Assembly: GCF_013368755.1 (NCBI RefSeq)
Contig: NC_049564.1
Span: 1,186,001-1,250,000 of the forward strand
From: Talaromyces rugulosus
Taxonomy: Eukaryota; Ascomycota; Eurotiomycetes; Eurotiales; Trichocomaceae
Length of the DNA: 64,000 bases
Direction of reading: 5' to 3'
Both the position numbers and the translations under genes were made by a program. The notes beneath the pieces were generated by a model, which was not told where the DNA came from, did no database searches, and saw nothing but the letters and a program-made list of their open reading frames with translations. This document shows positions 54,345 through 63,279 of the stretch, in pieces (the first letter of the stretch is position 1; the number at the start of each line of letters is the position of its first letter).

Positions 54345-55558
54345 TTATGGGGGGGCTCCTTTTGATCCAGCATATGGAGCAAAATTTGCAAGCACACCCT
54401 CCTGGATATGGATCAGTTCTCGGCACTTGACGCAAGGCCATTGAACATTTTGCCATACACTTCCTTGGAGAGTGTCATTGTATGAAGGTGAGCGAACTCC
54501 CTTTTTCTTCAATGCAATGCCGTACACATTCTTGTTGCTTTCGTCAACACCTCTATAGTAGATCATATGATATAAGTAAAAGACTCAATGCTCAGGCAGT
54601 TGAAGTAGAATGATCATTCGTCCTTACCTAAGGAGGTGGAGGTATGGGTATAGCTCCGCACAGTTCCCCAATGGGTAATCGTCCTTTGGGTGGATCGGTC
54701 CATGTGGCGAGTTGGCAAACGACCAGTCTCGTAAAAAGAGGGACTCATTTGGAAGTAAGGAATATCTGGCCTTTTGGATGACCCGGCGCCAGTTTCCGCA
54801 GGTAGGTATATCTGCATCGTATCCCACAATGGATGCACCAAGGAAAAATTGAGCTGGACCGTTGTCTTGGATTTTCCACATACAACTTTGCATTCCGGCA
54901 TAATGCCCGACAAGTTGAAAGGCCCAACGACCAAATAGTGCTGTCATTGGTAGAAAAAATGTTCGCACAGTTGCACCTAGAGGCGCTGGCTCTAGTCTTG
55001 AAAAGAACAGGCCAAGGAGGTCAACCGGGCTCCAATAGGCTTTGCCCCAGTGGGTATGTTTGACTATCCGAAACTTTGATATCTTTGGGCGTAAGTCTGG
55101 GCGTGCATTCCAAGTAGGGTTATTGGCGCGGGCAATGCTTTGATAAGGCTCAAGGCCTTGAGCGCTGTGTTGGGCCCCATTAGGAATACTATCCATAAAA
55201 GAATGGAACCCATCAGTAAACGATCTGGATATGAATAGCATATCATTTTTTTACCTTAAGTCTCGTATTTCTTGTAGAATTCTTGTCAACTCCGGGGCAT
55301 CTGCAGCATTTCCTCCGTATTGTGTGGGATTCTGGGCGGCCAGTTGGAGAAAATTAAATATCTGTAGATTTTGTTAATTTGAATTGCTCTATTGCGTTCA
55401 CTACTGGACTGAATTGCCTGATTCCGCCCCCAGGAATACGCTGCTCTTGGCTGCAGTTGGCCGTTAAATGCAGGTAGGATCCGCTCGACGAAAGCCACTG
55501 GGGCTGCTGGTCCAATCACCTGGGGCAATGGAGGGACAGTTGGTTGCGACATGTTCAT
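54345..55558 (-). CDS. Candidate zinc-dependent deaminase-fold protein, 316 aa, 4 exons
   Basis: Exons 55520-55558, 55255-55361, 54628-55224 and 54345-54552 close to 317 codons. Exons 2-4 are joined by clear GTAAAA, GTAAGG donors and CCAG, ATAG acceptors. The exon 1 junction (CAG/GTGATT at 55519) is chosen for phase and is the least certain. The start reads MNMSQPTVPPLPQ, with no signal peptide. Residues 14-48 look like a helical lead (FNFLQLAAQNPTQYGG). Near the C-terminus are GNCAELYPY (Cys237-Ala-Glu239) and, 49 residues on, WPCVKC (Pro287-Cys288-x-x-Cys291). [H/C]AE plus PCxxC is the zinc and proton-shuttle signature of cytidine/adenosine deaminase folds, including the toxin-type deaminases that also occur in fungi. 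The fold between is unverified and the substrate unknown. A small gene lies just upstream on the same strand. Confidence 0.65.
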
Positions 55559-55655
55559 TTTTCAAATTGACAACAAATAAGAACCACTCTCAAGGGACTT
55601 TGGGAATTCCGAGTCTCATTGAACTTTTCAAATACAGCAGGTGCGTTTCCATCAG

Positions 55656-56051
55656 TCATGTGATCGCCTTCTGCACAAGATTTTTACGCCTTCTCTCTCC
55701 CTTCATGACAGCAATTATCTCATCCAAAGTGTCGGGGACAATAATCTGACTGAAAGCCCCAGTCATCTGACTATAGAGATAGAATTTCCCTCCACTCTCA
55801 AATAACACCACGTCGTTGTGTGGATCCAATCTGATCATAATCGGGGTGCATCTCTCAAGCTTATATTTAGCCGCAAGCATAGTCCCACAGCCGTCTTCCG
55901 CAACCCAGTCATCCTCGTAATCAAGGTCCTTTGGGTCCATTGACCACCCAGGCGGCGGGGTCGGCGAGGGATTCATCTATGGCGTACTGTTAGCACGGTA
56001 CGCAGGAGACATCGTGCCTTGAAGGCTTACCGAAGAGTTAGGATCAGCCAT
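55656..56051 (-). CDS. Small acidic protein upstream of the deaminase-like gene, 113 aa, 2 exons
   Basis: Exons 56031-56051 (MADPNSS) and 55656-55976 (donor GTAAGC, acceptor CATAG) give 114 codons. It is Pro-rich at the start (SPTPPPGWSMDPKDLDYED), then a compact mixed alpha/beta-like stretch: CTPIMIRLDPHNDVVLFESG, KFYLYSQMTGAFSQIIVPDT, LDEIIAVMKGERRRKN. No Cys-rich secretion pattern and no signal peptide. It lies 97 bp upstream of and parallel to the deaminase-like gene. The family is not recognised. A partner or protective role for the neighbour is a hypothesis from gene order only. Confidence 0.6.
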
Positions 56052-56439
56052 AATGGAGGCAGTACGATCTTCTCGCGGGCGAGTTAGATGTAGATGTCAA
56101 ATGTGATATGTGATAGCCTAGAGGCTGCAACAAGTTTCAAGATTGAGAGTGTGCACTAACGTATGCATGATGCCGGGATCTAATGCAAGATCCATAATTA
56201 AGCTAGTCTATATTTGGATTAGATTCAGTTAGTCATCAGGATAGCGTTCTATATTTAAGCGGATCTTTTTTCTTTACTATAGTGTGTCCTGAGATATAAA
56301 ATAAAATATAGAGTAAGATCTAAAGTAAGATATTTTTACTATATAATTATATTCTTCCTTCACTCATTTTGTGCGCCGAACTGAATAAAACCGCATGACA
56401 TGAAAGAAGTAACTCGTCTCCTTAGCGAGATGACATCAG
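56052..56439. other. AT-rich interval where the LysM gene's first exon should be
   Basis: 388 bp between the divergent small gene and the first recognisable LysM exon. No ATG followed by a signal peptide and a usable donor was found on the + strand. Confidence 0.5.
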
Positions 56440-58184
56440 CCCTCCGATTATCATGTAAACGATACCTGCTATGGTATCAGCCAGGCATATAATTCTACTT
56501 TCACAGTGACGCAGCTTGTTTCCTGGAATCCGGATATTAATCGAGACTGTAGCAATTTGGACGCGATTAACGGTACACAGCTCTGCATAAGGTAAGGTTT
56601 TTGAGGCAGTAAACATGTTCTCTCTCTCTCTCTCTCTCTTTCTGCGTTTTCTTTTCTTTTTTGATTTGATCAAATTTATACTGACAGTGATTCAAAGTGC
56701 ACCGGGGGACGCCGGAGGGTCGGAAGTAACCACGACGGCATCGACCACACCTACTATAGCGTACGTTTTTTTTTTTTTTAACGATTCACATAAAATGACC
56801 CTGCTGTTAACCATTGCCCCAGACCAATCCCTTCGAATGTGGTAAGCGGGACTAATGTCCGATGCGCAAAATACTATGAGGTGGTCCCCGGAGACACATG
56901 CAGCTCCGTTACGGTGATGATGGGGATCAGTCTAAACGATTTTTACTTTTTGGTATGTAATGTTGGCGGCCTCTGCAGATGTTTTTTTTTTGATGCATTA
57001 GAGAGTCGAACTTACTCTTGGCCCAGAATCCCGAGATCAATAGCTCAAATTGCTCGAATTTATTCAAGAATTACTCATACTGCGCCGAAGCTGTTGGTAA
57101 TATTGCTACGTATTCTGGCTATGGGTTTGTCCAGTCCGCTTTCCTTTCCTATGATCATGCTAATACAAGAGTAATATTGTTCTAGAGGAAACACGAATCC
57201 GTGTATGACAACTATTCCAGTTCCTCAGAGCTGTATATACACGGGTGCAACCACCACAGACACTGCTTGGACATTTCCTACATACACCACCAATGCCACT
57301 CAACCAACGAGTCTACCCCTGGCTCCAGGGACACTTTCCAACTGTTCAACATATACCCAATATTATGCCACATCGCGTAATACTTCGACAATAAATTCAT
57401 GTTATGTTGTGGCGGGCTTCTACGACGGTAAGATAAAAAAAATCTGAAAATAGTTACATGTTTTTGATACTGAACAAACGGCAGAGGACGTTGATGACTT
57501 TGTATCTTGGAACCCATCTTTATCTTACGACCCCGATAGTCCAAGCGACTGTCAACTAAAACAAGGATACCAATACTGTGCTCAATTGAATGTCCCTACG
57601 GCGACAGTCACTACCACCGTAATTTCTGTGACATCAACTACAAGCACACAACAGGCCACTAGTACGGGGCCAAACGGTGAACCCACGCCATTACCCATAC
57701 AGGTATATCTTCTTTTTTCCCTCAGATTACCAGGATGCTAATAGAGAAACAATTGCAGACTGGAATGACATCAAACTGCGATAAATTCTATCTTGTCCAG
57801 CCCGACGACGGCTGCTATGACCTCGCTGCTGCGAATGACATTGCTCTATCGGATTTTTACTCGTGGAACCCTGCTCTCAATGGAGACTGCTCGGGGCTGT
57901 ATCCTAACTATTATGTCTGCGTGGGAGTCTTTTCTAGCACTTCAACGGTGGCTCCGACAACCACCACCACCACGACTACAGCTCCTAATGGTACTCCTAC
58001 GCCAACTCAGGCAGGAATGGTCTCTGGATGCAAGACATTTTATCTAGTGCAGTCCGGTGATGGATGCTATGATATAGCTACGAGCTACCAGATCACACTG
58101 GATCAGTTTTATTCGTATAATCCGGCTGTGGGGGATGACTGTAGTGGGTTGTGGCCGAATTACTATGTCTGTGTTGGGCTTTAG
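56440..58184 (+). CDS. Multi-LysM protein, 5' end missing or unrecognised, at least 7 exons
   Basis: Exons 56440-56591, 56698-56760, 56823-56952, 57027-57124, 57186-57427, 57485-57702 and 57759-58184 are linked in one frame. At least four LysM-like modules are seen: DYHVNDTCYGISQAYNSTF with LVSWNPDINRDCSNL; KYYEVVPGDTCSSVTVMMG with NPEINSSNCSNLFKNYSYC; KFYLVQPDDGCYDLAAANDI with WNPALNGDCSGLYPNYYVC; and TFYLVQSGDGCYDIATSYQI ending GLWPNYYVCVGL. Thr/Ser/Pro linkers separate them (APTTTTTTTT). LysM repeats bind chitin and related glycans. Secreted LysM proteins shield fungal walls or accompany chitinases. Acceptor CATCAG before 56440 implies an earlier exon, and the signal peptide was not found, so the gene may be 5'-truncated. 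Confidence 0.8.
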
Positions 58185-58302
58185 AAAGTCTTATGGTCAG
58201 GGATACCGGGTTATTATATAGCTCCGTAGACAAAAAGGTGATTTATGATTATATGTATGCAATCGCAAGTCTTTTTCGAAAAAAAAAAAGGTCATAAAGA
58301 GG

Positions 58303-59367
58303 TTACATGTACCGAGCAGGAGGCGGCCAAATCCAATCCTGTTCCCAATTTGCATTCCTCGAGAAACTTGCTGCTCGATGAAGGTCTTCCAACTGCGATG
58401 TGTGGCGATATGGCCAAGTCTTTGCTCTGTCTGTGTCAAGGTCTCGCTGAATCAGTCGTGCATATAGCGTTGGGCAAATCTGTTTTATATCCACTTTGAG
58501 TGGCTTTGTGGTCTCGTTTGAGGGTTCCCACAGCCAGACAAACGGCCGCGGTGTATTGCGCGAATTTAATGATTCTTGGTCGATGTAAAGAAATGAATCC
58601 AGGCGTAGACCAGAGGGGAACTCGTTCCTAGAGGACAAAAACTGACTCGGAAGAGAGGCGGGGTCAGTATCATAGACCTCCCAGTGGAGAGTGAACTTAT
58701 CCACAGTGGCGTCGTTCGTTAAATTTGGATATAAATACAACCCGTGGTAAATGGCGGTTTTAATTTCCTCTCTAAACGGAGCCGTCTCTGGAATTTCCAA
58801 GAAATAAATGACAAGTCCACAGACAGAAGTCTCAGTGAGATCTAGGACGTGCTGTTGCCACGGCACTTGCAAGGCGTACCGGATGTTGCGCAAATCATCA
58901 TTGGTGCAGGCCTTCATAGCGGCGGATTTCGCATCGAGGCGCCTGCCGTTGACAGTTTGGGCATTCTCCTTGGCGGTTTTCAAGTGCTCTGTGGTAGCTG
59001 CTGCATTTGCTCTGTGCAAAAGGTCTCGTTCTTCGGGGCTGAGCCTCACGCGCTCATCCAGCAATCTTCCAGCCTGGTTCGGGACCACACCGGCTGTCAC
59101 GAGATGGCCCTCTTTATACGTAAGAGAATCGGAATTTTGAATGGCTTTTGTGATTAACTCGGAAAAACTTAGGCCACAGGCAGCTCGGCAGAGAGAATCT
59201 TCTTCTTCTGGTGGCGGACGGTTAGTGATGGTTCTTCGTTCTGCATCGGTCAAGCTGGATGGGTCGTTGATAGCTCGATTGTAGAGAGCCAGGGTGGCCT
59301 CGTCCAGGAAGAGGGGTGTTCTATCGACGTTGACCGTGATAGCGCTATCGAACATTTGGAACGACAT
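58303..59367 (-). CDS. Uncharacterised protein, 354 aa
   Basis: Single exon, ATG at 59367 (MSFQMFDSAITVNVDRTP). The N-terminal 150 residues are helical and charged, with LSPEERDLLHRANAAATTEH and a RRTITNRPPPEEEDSL block. The C-terminal half looks ordered: LTETSVCGLVIYFLEIPETA, KTAIYHGLYLYPNLTND, FTLHWEVYDTDPASLP, RPFVWLWEPSN, ending NANWEQDWIWPPPARYM. No signal peptide, membrane span or catalytic motif was recognised. It is convergent with the LysM gene (118 bp between stops). I do not know its family. Confidence 0.7.
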   Translation of the reverse strand: MSFQMFDSAITVNVDRTPLFLDEATLALYNRAINDPSSLTDAERRTITNRPPPEEEDSLCRAACGLSFSELITKAIQNSDSLTYKEGHLVTAGVVPNQAGRLLDERVRLSPEERDLLHRANAAATTEHLKTAKENAQTVNGRRLDAKSAAMKACTNDDLRNIRYALQVPWQQHVLDLTETSVCGLVIYFLEIPETAPFREEIKTAIYHGLYLYPNLTNDATVDKFTLHWEVYDTDPASLPSQFLSSRNEFPSGLRLDSFLYIDQESLNSRNTPRPFVWLWEPSNETTKPLKVDIKQICPTLYARLIQRDLDTDRAKTWPYRHTSQLEDLHRAASFSRNANWEQDWIWPPPARYM

Positions 59368-59690
59368 ATTGGCGGTACATGTGTGGTGTGTTGGTGGAAG
59401 AAAGAATCCGAGTACAACAATTGATACTAACTACAGTCTACATAGCGGGGGAACGTGACATGCAGGCAGCTCGGACCTTAGACCTCGCCAAACGCGGCTT
59501 TGGGGCGGGTTTTCATTTTTTGTACCCATCGCGGGTTTTACATTTCATAAACCCGCCCATAGGTTTTCAAAATTTTCTCGCGGGTACCCAAATTACCCAT
59601 AATAGTGCATAAAGATTGCATATTTTAGATTAGTCAGCCAGTATATTTTTAATAACTTATTTTCATATCACTCTACAGGGGAAATACCGT
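59368..59690. repeat. Breakpoint region with inverted GGGCGGGTTT/AAACCCGCCC repeats
   Basis: Contains GGGCGGGTTT (59503-59512) and its exact reverse complement (59549-59558). Also present are GCGGGTTTTA and GCGGGTACCC words, the latter repeated as ACCCA-ending variants. The stretch resembles decayed GGGTACCCGC-type transposon sequence and abuts the broken end of the aminotransferase fragment. No coding capacity. Confidence 0.5.
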
Positions 59691-60106
59691 CTTCTAAAAC
59701 TAAGCGCCAGGAACGTGGCCGCCAGGTGATTTGCACTTGTACCGGAGACGGTTTGGATCGAAGCCACGTTATCACCCTTCAAACTGGCCGCGAGAGGTCC
59801 GAAGAGGAGATCCTTCGCCAGGTCGATGAAGACTGGCGAGCCTGCTATGCCCAGGTATTCGTGCGTGGTTTCGCCGAGTCGCTCCTTCGCCTGGGAATGA
59901 GTTAACCCTAACCCTAATCCCGTATTCTGTCGCAGATTTTATACCTTTCTTACGCTGGGCAGGATCCAGGGCTTTCCCCTTTCGTCGCGATACGCCCCGG
60001 CAATGAGAGATACTTTGTTTGGATGAGAGTCTGCGTCAAAATTGGCCATCAGACCGAACGCAGCATCAGAGGGCTTAATCGGAAGACCAAGGTACTGGTT
60101 CGCCAT
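59690..60106 (-). pseudogene. Aspartate aminotransferase, 5' fragment only
   Basis: Exon 1, 59945-60106, reads MANQYLGLPIKPSDAAFGLM, then PNKVSLIAGAYRDERGKPW and ILPSVRK. A 54-nt intron follows (59891-59944, GTATAA...CCCAG). Exon 2 from 59890 reads AKERLGETTHEYLGIAGSPV, DLLFGPLAASLKGDNVASIQ, TVSGTSANHLAATFLAL. These are the N-terminal arm and small-domain start of fold-type I aspartate aminotransferases. Family resemblance stops at about 59700, and the frame runs into a stop. The pyridoxal-binding Lys and the rest (about 70 percent of a normal 400-residue enzyme) are missing. On the coding strand the intron contains GGATTAGGGTTAGGGTTAA, telomere-like repeats. The fragment cannot be an active transaminase. 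Confidence 0.85.
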
Positions 60107-60433
60107 GTTCGAAACTAATATTATCTTTGGGACTAGTGCTGTTGAAGATGGCTGTAGTGGGATATCACACGTGCACTGGATTCGAGGACGGACTTGACGC
60201 TGAATATTTTGACTGCTGCCACATACATGTGTTTTTGAGCCAGGCAAGGCGATGGAATAAGCTGGCCAAGCATTACCGAAAACTATGTAGTCGTCTTCGG
60301 CGTCTTGATCGTTTTCACCGAGGAAGCTGTGAACCTTTACCGATCTTAATCACACTAATCAATACATATAACTCAAGCAAGGTAGTATTCATGTCTGATT
60401 GTTAATTATTTCCTCTTAATTACCACAGTCCAC
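60107..60433. promoter_or_regulatory. Divergent spacer between the aminotransferase fragment and the RraA gene
   Basis: 327 bp with no supported gene. It contains CACGTG-type sites near 60168 (TCACACGTGC) and 60429 (CCACGTGATG). Presumably the ancestral shared promoter of two catabolic genes. Confidence 0.4.
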
Positions 60434-60436
60434 GTG

Positions 60437-61800
60437 ATGAGTCAACGAGGAATTCTTGAGCGCCTGTCGGTGCTTGACACAAACACCGTATCGGATGCCC
60501 TGGACTTCCTGCAGCTTAAAGGAGCCACCTACGGCCTCCAGCCACTGTGGGACTGCCTGAAAATTGTTGGACGCGCGAGTACAGTCAAGGTGGGCATCAA
60601 ACACAATGCTGCCCCCTCAGTCCATCTCCTCACCCCAGTCGTGGACGCGGTAACGACGGACGACCGGATTCTCGTCGTCGCCGGTGGTACTGACGGCGTC
60701 TCCTGCTGGGGAGACATACTCGCTAATGTCTCTTAGATCAAAGGCATTCGCGGCACCATCATCGATGGTATGAGTCGAGACATCGACGGCAGCCGCGACA
60801 TTGGATATCCCGTCTACGGCCGTGGAGTGACGATGATTAGCGCACGCGGATCGTGCAGCTCGAGTCCGGCTCAGAGCTGCGGGTGCGAGGTGGTGTCACG
60901 GTCAGTCAGGATGACTACGTGATCGCCGATTGATGTGGAACTGTTTTCATCCCAGGAAACCGCATCGAAGACGTTGTGGAGTTGGCAGAGCGCATTGGCC
61001 GCCGTCAGGCCGTGATGGTCCAGGACGTTCGAGACGGCAAGCCGGTGTCTGAGGTCATGTATGACTCAAAATTTGAAGCCAGTCACCCAAAGACATCTTC
61101 TCCGGCGACTGCTGTCAGTTCCAAAGAAGCGTGTCCGGAGGATCAGGAGCTGTCAGCGTTATTCGCTGGCTTAGACACACCTGCAGTCTCTGACGCACTT
61201 GATAAACTTGGCATCCCTGGTCAGGCGTTCGATATCATGCCCCTTGCAAACTACAGCAAGGTGACCATCGGGCCGGCCTTCACTGTCCGCTACATCCCTG
61301 CCAGTAACCCGCCAGGAAGCGTTGGTGACTTCATCGACGACGTTGCTGCCGGCGATGTCGTAGTCATCGATAATGGCGGACGCACCGACTGTACTGTTTG
61401 GGGCGATATCATGACCCAGTACACCGGCTTACGCGGCATTGCTGGCACGGTGATTGACGGAGTCTGCCGCGATGTAAGCCGTGCTCTCAATGATGGATAT
61501 CCAGTCTTCACCGCGGGGCGTTGGATGCGGACCGGTAAGGATCGGGTTCAAGTAGGGGCTGTCAACGAAACTATTGGCATTGGGAAAGCCCATGTTCGGC
61601 CTCGCGACATCGTTGTAGCGGATGCAAATGGCGTGGTATTTGTTCCTCGAGATCAAGCCCGTGAGGTTGCGGAGCTTGCACAAAAGATCGAAAAGAGCGA
61701 AGACGATATTCGGGAGTTGATCAGTGCTGGCGTCTCCATTAGTGAAACGAGACAAAAACTCGGTTACCCCACGCTGCAGCGCAAGGTCAAGAATCATTGA
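60437..61800 (+). pseudogene. Tandem RraA-family aldolase/decarboxylase gene with a broken first domain
   Basis: Two RraA domains lie head to tail. The first (60437 on) reads GILERLSVLDTNTVSDALDF, VVAGGTDGVSCWGDILANVS, then a TAG at 60734-60736. Homology resumes at once with KGIRGTIIDGMSRDIDG, shifts frame near 60848, returns as RIVQLESGSELRVR, and meets TGA at 60931-60933 before CGTVFIPGNRIEDVVELAER. The second domain (about 61160-61800) is intact in frame: TPAVSDALDKLGIPG, IDNGGRTDCTVWGDIMTQY, GTVIDGVCRDV. It keeps the GGxxD...GD and RD residues used by RraA-type 4-hydroxy-4-methyl-2-oxoglutarate aldolases/oxaloacetate decarboxylases. An ATG at 60976 could start a 274-aa protein holding the good domain. 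Confidence 0.8.
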
Positions 61801-61984
61801 TGGTATAGAAGGGGCTTCTATATATATATGTACTGTCACGCTAGTTTACATGTATTCAAGGTGTTTCTTCCCTCATTAAATGCTACCAATCGTTATCAAT
61901 TATACATGTACAGTAATATATTGAGTTTCTAAATATTTATAGAAGCTATTCTGATATAGAATCCTCTGTCTTCTCCATGATAGA
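61801..61984. other. Convergent intergenic region
   Basis: 184 bp between the RraA and HpaI-type gene ends. Short TA run near 61820. Nothing else. Confidence 0.5.
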
Positions 61985-62925
61985 TCACAAGCGCGCAACT
62001 TGCAACTCAGATCGGTACCAGTTTTGAATGGCTCGAATGTCATAACTCATCGCCGCCGTGTCGAAACTCTTCAGGTGTTCTTTGGCCGAAGCCCCATTGT
62101 CTGACAATCTGCCAACCCATTTACCGTGCTTCCTAGCAGCCGTCACGATCGTTTCAATGGCATTGACGAATTCAGGCTCATCGCCCTTCGCAGGGACATA
62201 CCCAAGGACCGACAAGGCAAGGTCGTTTGGCCCGATAAAAACCATATCTTGCTTTGTTTTAGCATACCAAGGCTAGGATTCACGTGTCAATCGGTCACTT
62301 ACCGACACCAGCCACGGCACAGATGGCGTCTGCATTCTTGACCCCGTCTTTCGACTCAATCTGAACACAGGTAATAAGCGTTTCATTGGCGGTTTTCAAG
62401 TATGTTGGGAGGTCGATGCCTTGGCTGGAAAACCGGAACCCTGCCCACGCAAGCCTTGCGGGGGGAATTTTGCATAAGAAACAACATTTCTTGCTTCTTC
62501 GGCAGTATTCATCTGAGGAACAATTATGCCGCTGGTGTTATATCATTGTCACTAGTGGAGCTGGCTGGTTTAGTGGGCACACGTACTCACTGTCCACCTG
62601 CATCCAATGCTCTTTTTACCAAGTATGAGTGCGTCATTCTCAGACGGACAAGCGGCGAGACTCCCAGAGCAGCGATGGCAGCAATGGCACTGTGCATGGA
62701 GTCATCGCTGATATGACCATGCTCACAATCGATGATCACTCCCTGTACTCCTGTTAGCATTAGGAGGAATGCAGGTGCGAAAAAAAAAAATACATCAACT
62801 CCGGTCTGTGCTACCACCTGAGCTGTCCGAAACGATGGAAGACCTAGGAAGGTCATGATGGGTTTCCCGTTAGCTCGGAGTGCATTAAGCAGGCGTAGTT
62901 GTGGGTTGTAGAGCAAGCTCATCAT
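61985..62925 (-). pseudogene. HpcH/HpaI-family aldolase with one frameshift
   Basis: Exons 62794-62925 (start MMSLLYNPQLRLLNAL), 62591-62742, 62303-62531 and 61985-62247. The class II HpaI fold is clear: IMTFLGLPSFRTAQVVAQTG, then DGVIIDCEHGHISDDSM, SPLVRLRMTHSYLVKRALDA, HGIIVPQMNTAEEARNVV, GLRGQGS. After GSGFP the frame must shift by one base (about 62424-62445) to continue SQGIDLPTYLKTANETL, CVQIESKDGVKNADAI and DMVFIGPNDLALSVLGY. The metal ligands Glu (VQIE) and Asp (FIGPND) are present. Exon 3 is one base short of the length needed for phase. The family cleaves hydroxy-keto-diacids to pyruvate plus an aldehyde. It is either a pseudogene or carries a sequencing error. Confidence 0.8.
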
Positions 62926-63279
62926 GGCTGTTGGGTACAATACAAATGTACTTGGCGGGGGAGACTATTATTCTGTTAAGTTATCCCCAAGTGAAGAAGC
63001 CCACTGGGACTCTACCCTGCCTTGGATGTATCTCTTCTAAATGAAAACCGAGTCTTTCATGTCAACTTATACCTGGTACCCAGTACGACTTGGATGGCCG
63101 AATACTTTCGGCAAAATAAGCATTCAACAGATACTCTGAAAGCCTTTTACTTCCTCGGAGACGAAAAAGCCGAGGTACTACGAGTCCATAATGATATAAC
63201 TTCTTTCCTCTTAACTTTATTGATTTGTCGAGATGTGAGATCTATCAATTGCTTCCTATGTTCTTTCTCTAGAAATATA
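62926..63279. other. Intergenic region
   Basis: 354 bp between two minus-strand genes, presumably terminator of the hydrolase and promoter of the aldolase. A + strand ORF at 63022-63408 is unsupported and overlaps the hydrolase. Confidence 0.5.

Noticed and set aside
60700..60760. Intron that would remove the TAG in the first RraA domain
   Set aside because: The sequence to be removed encodes the conserved SCWGDILANVS block, so the stop is a real lesion in this sequence.
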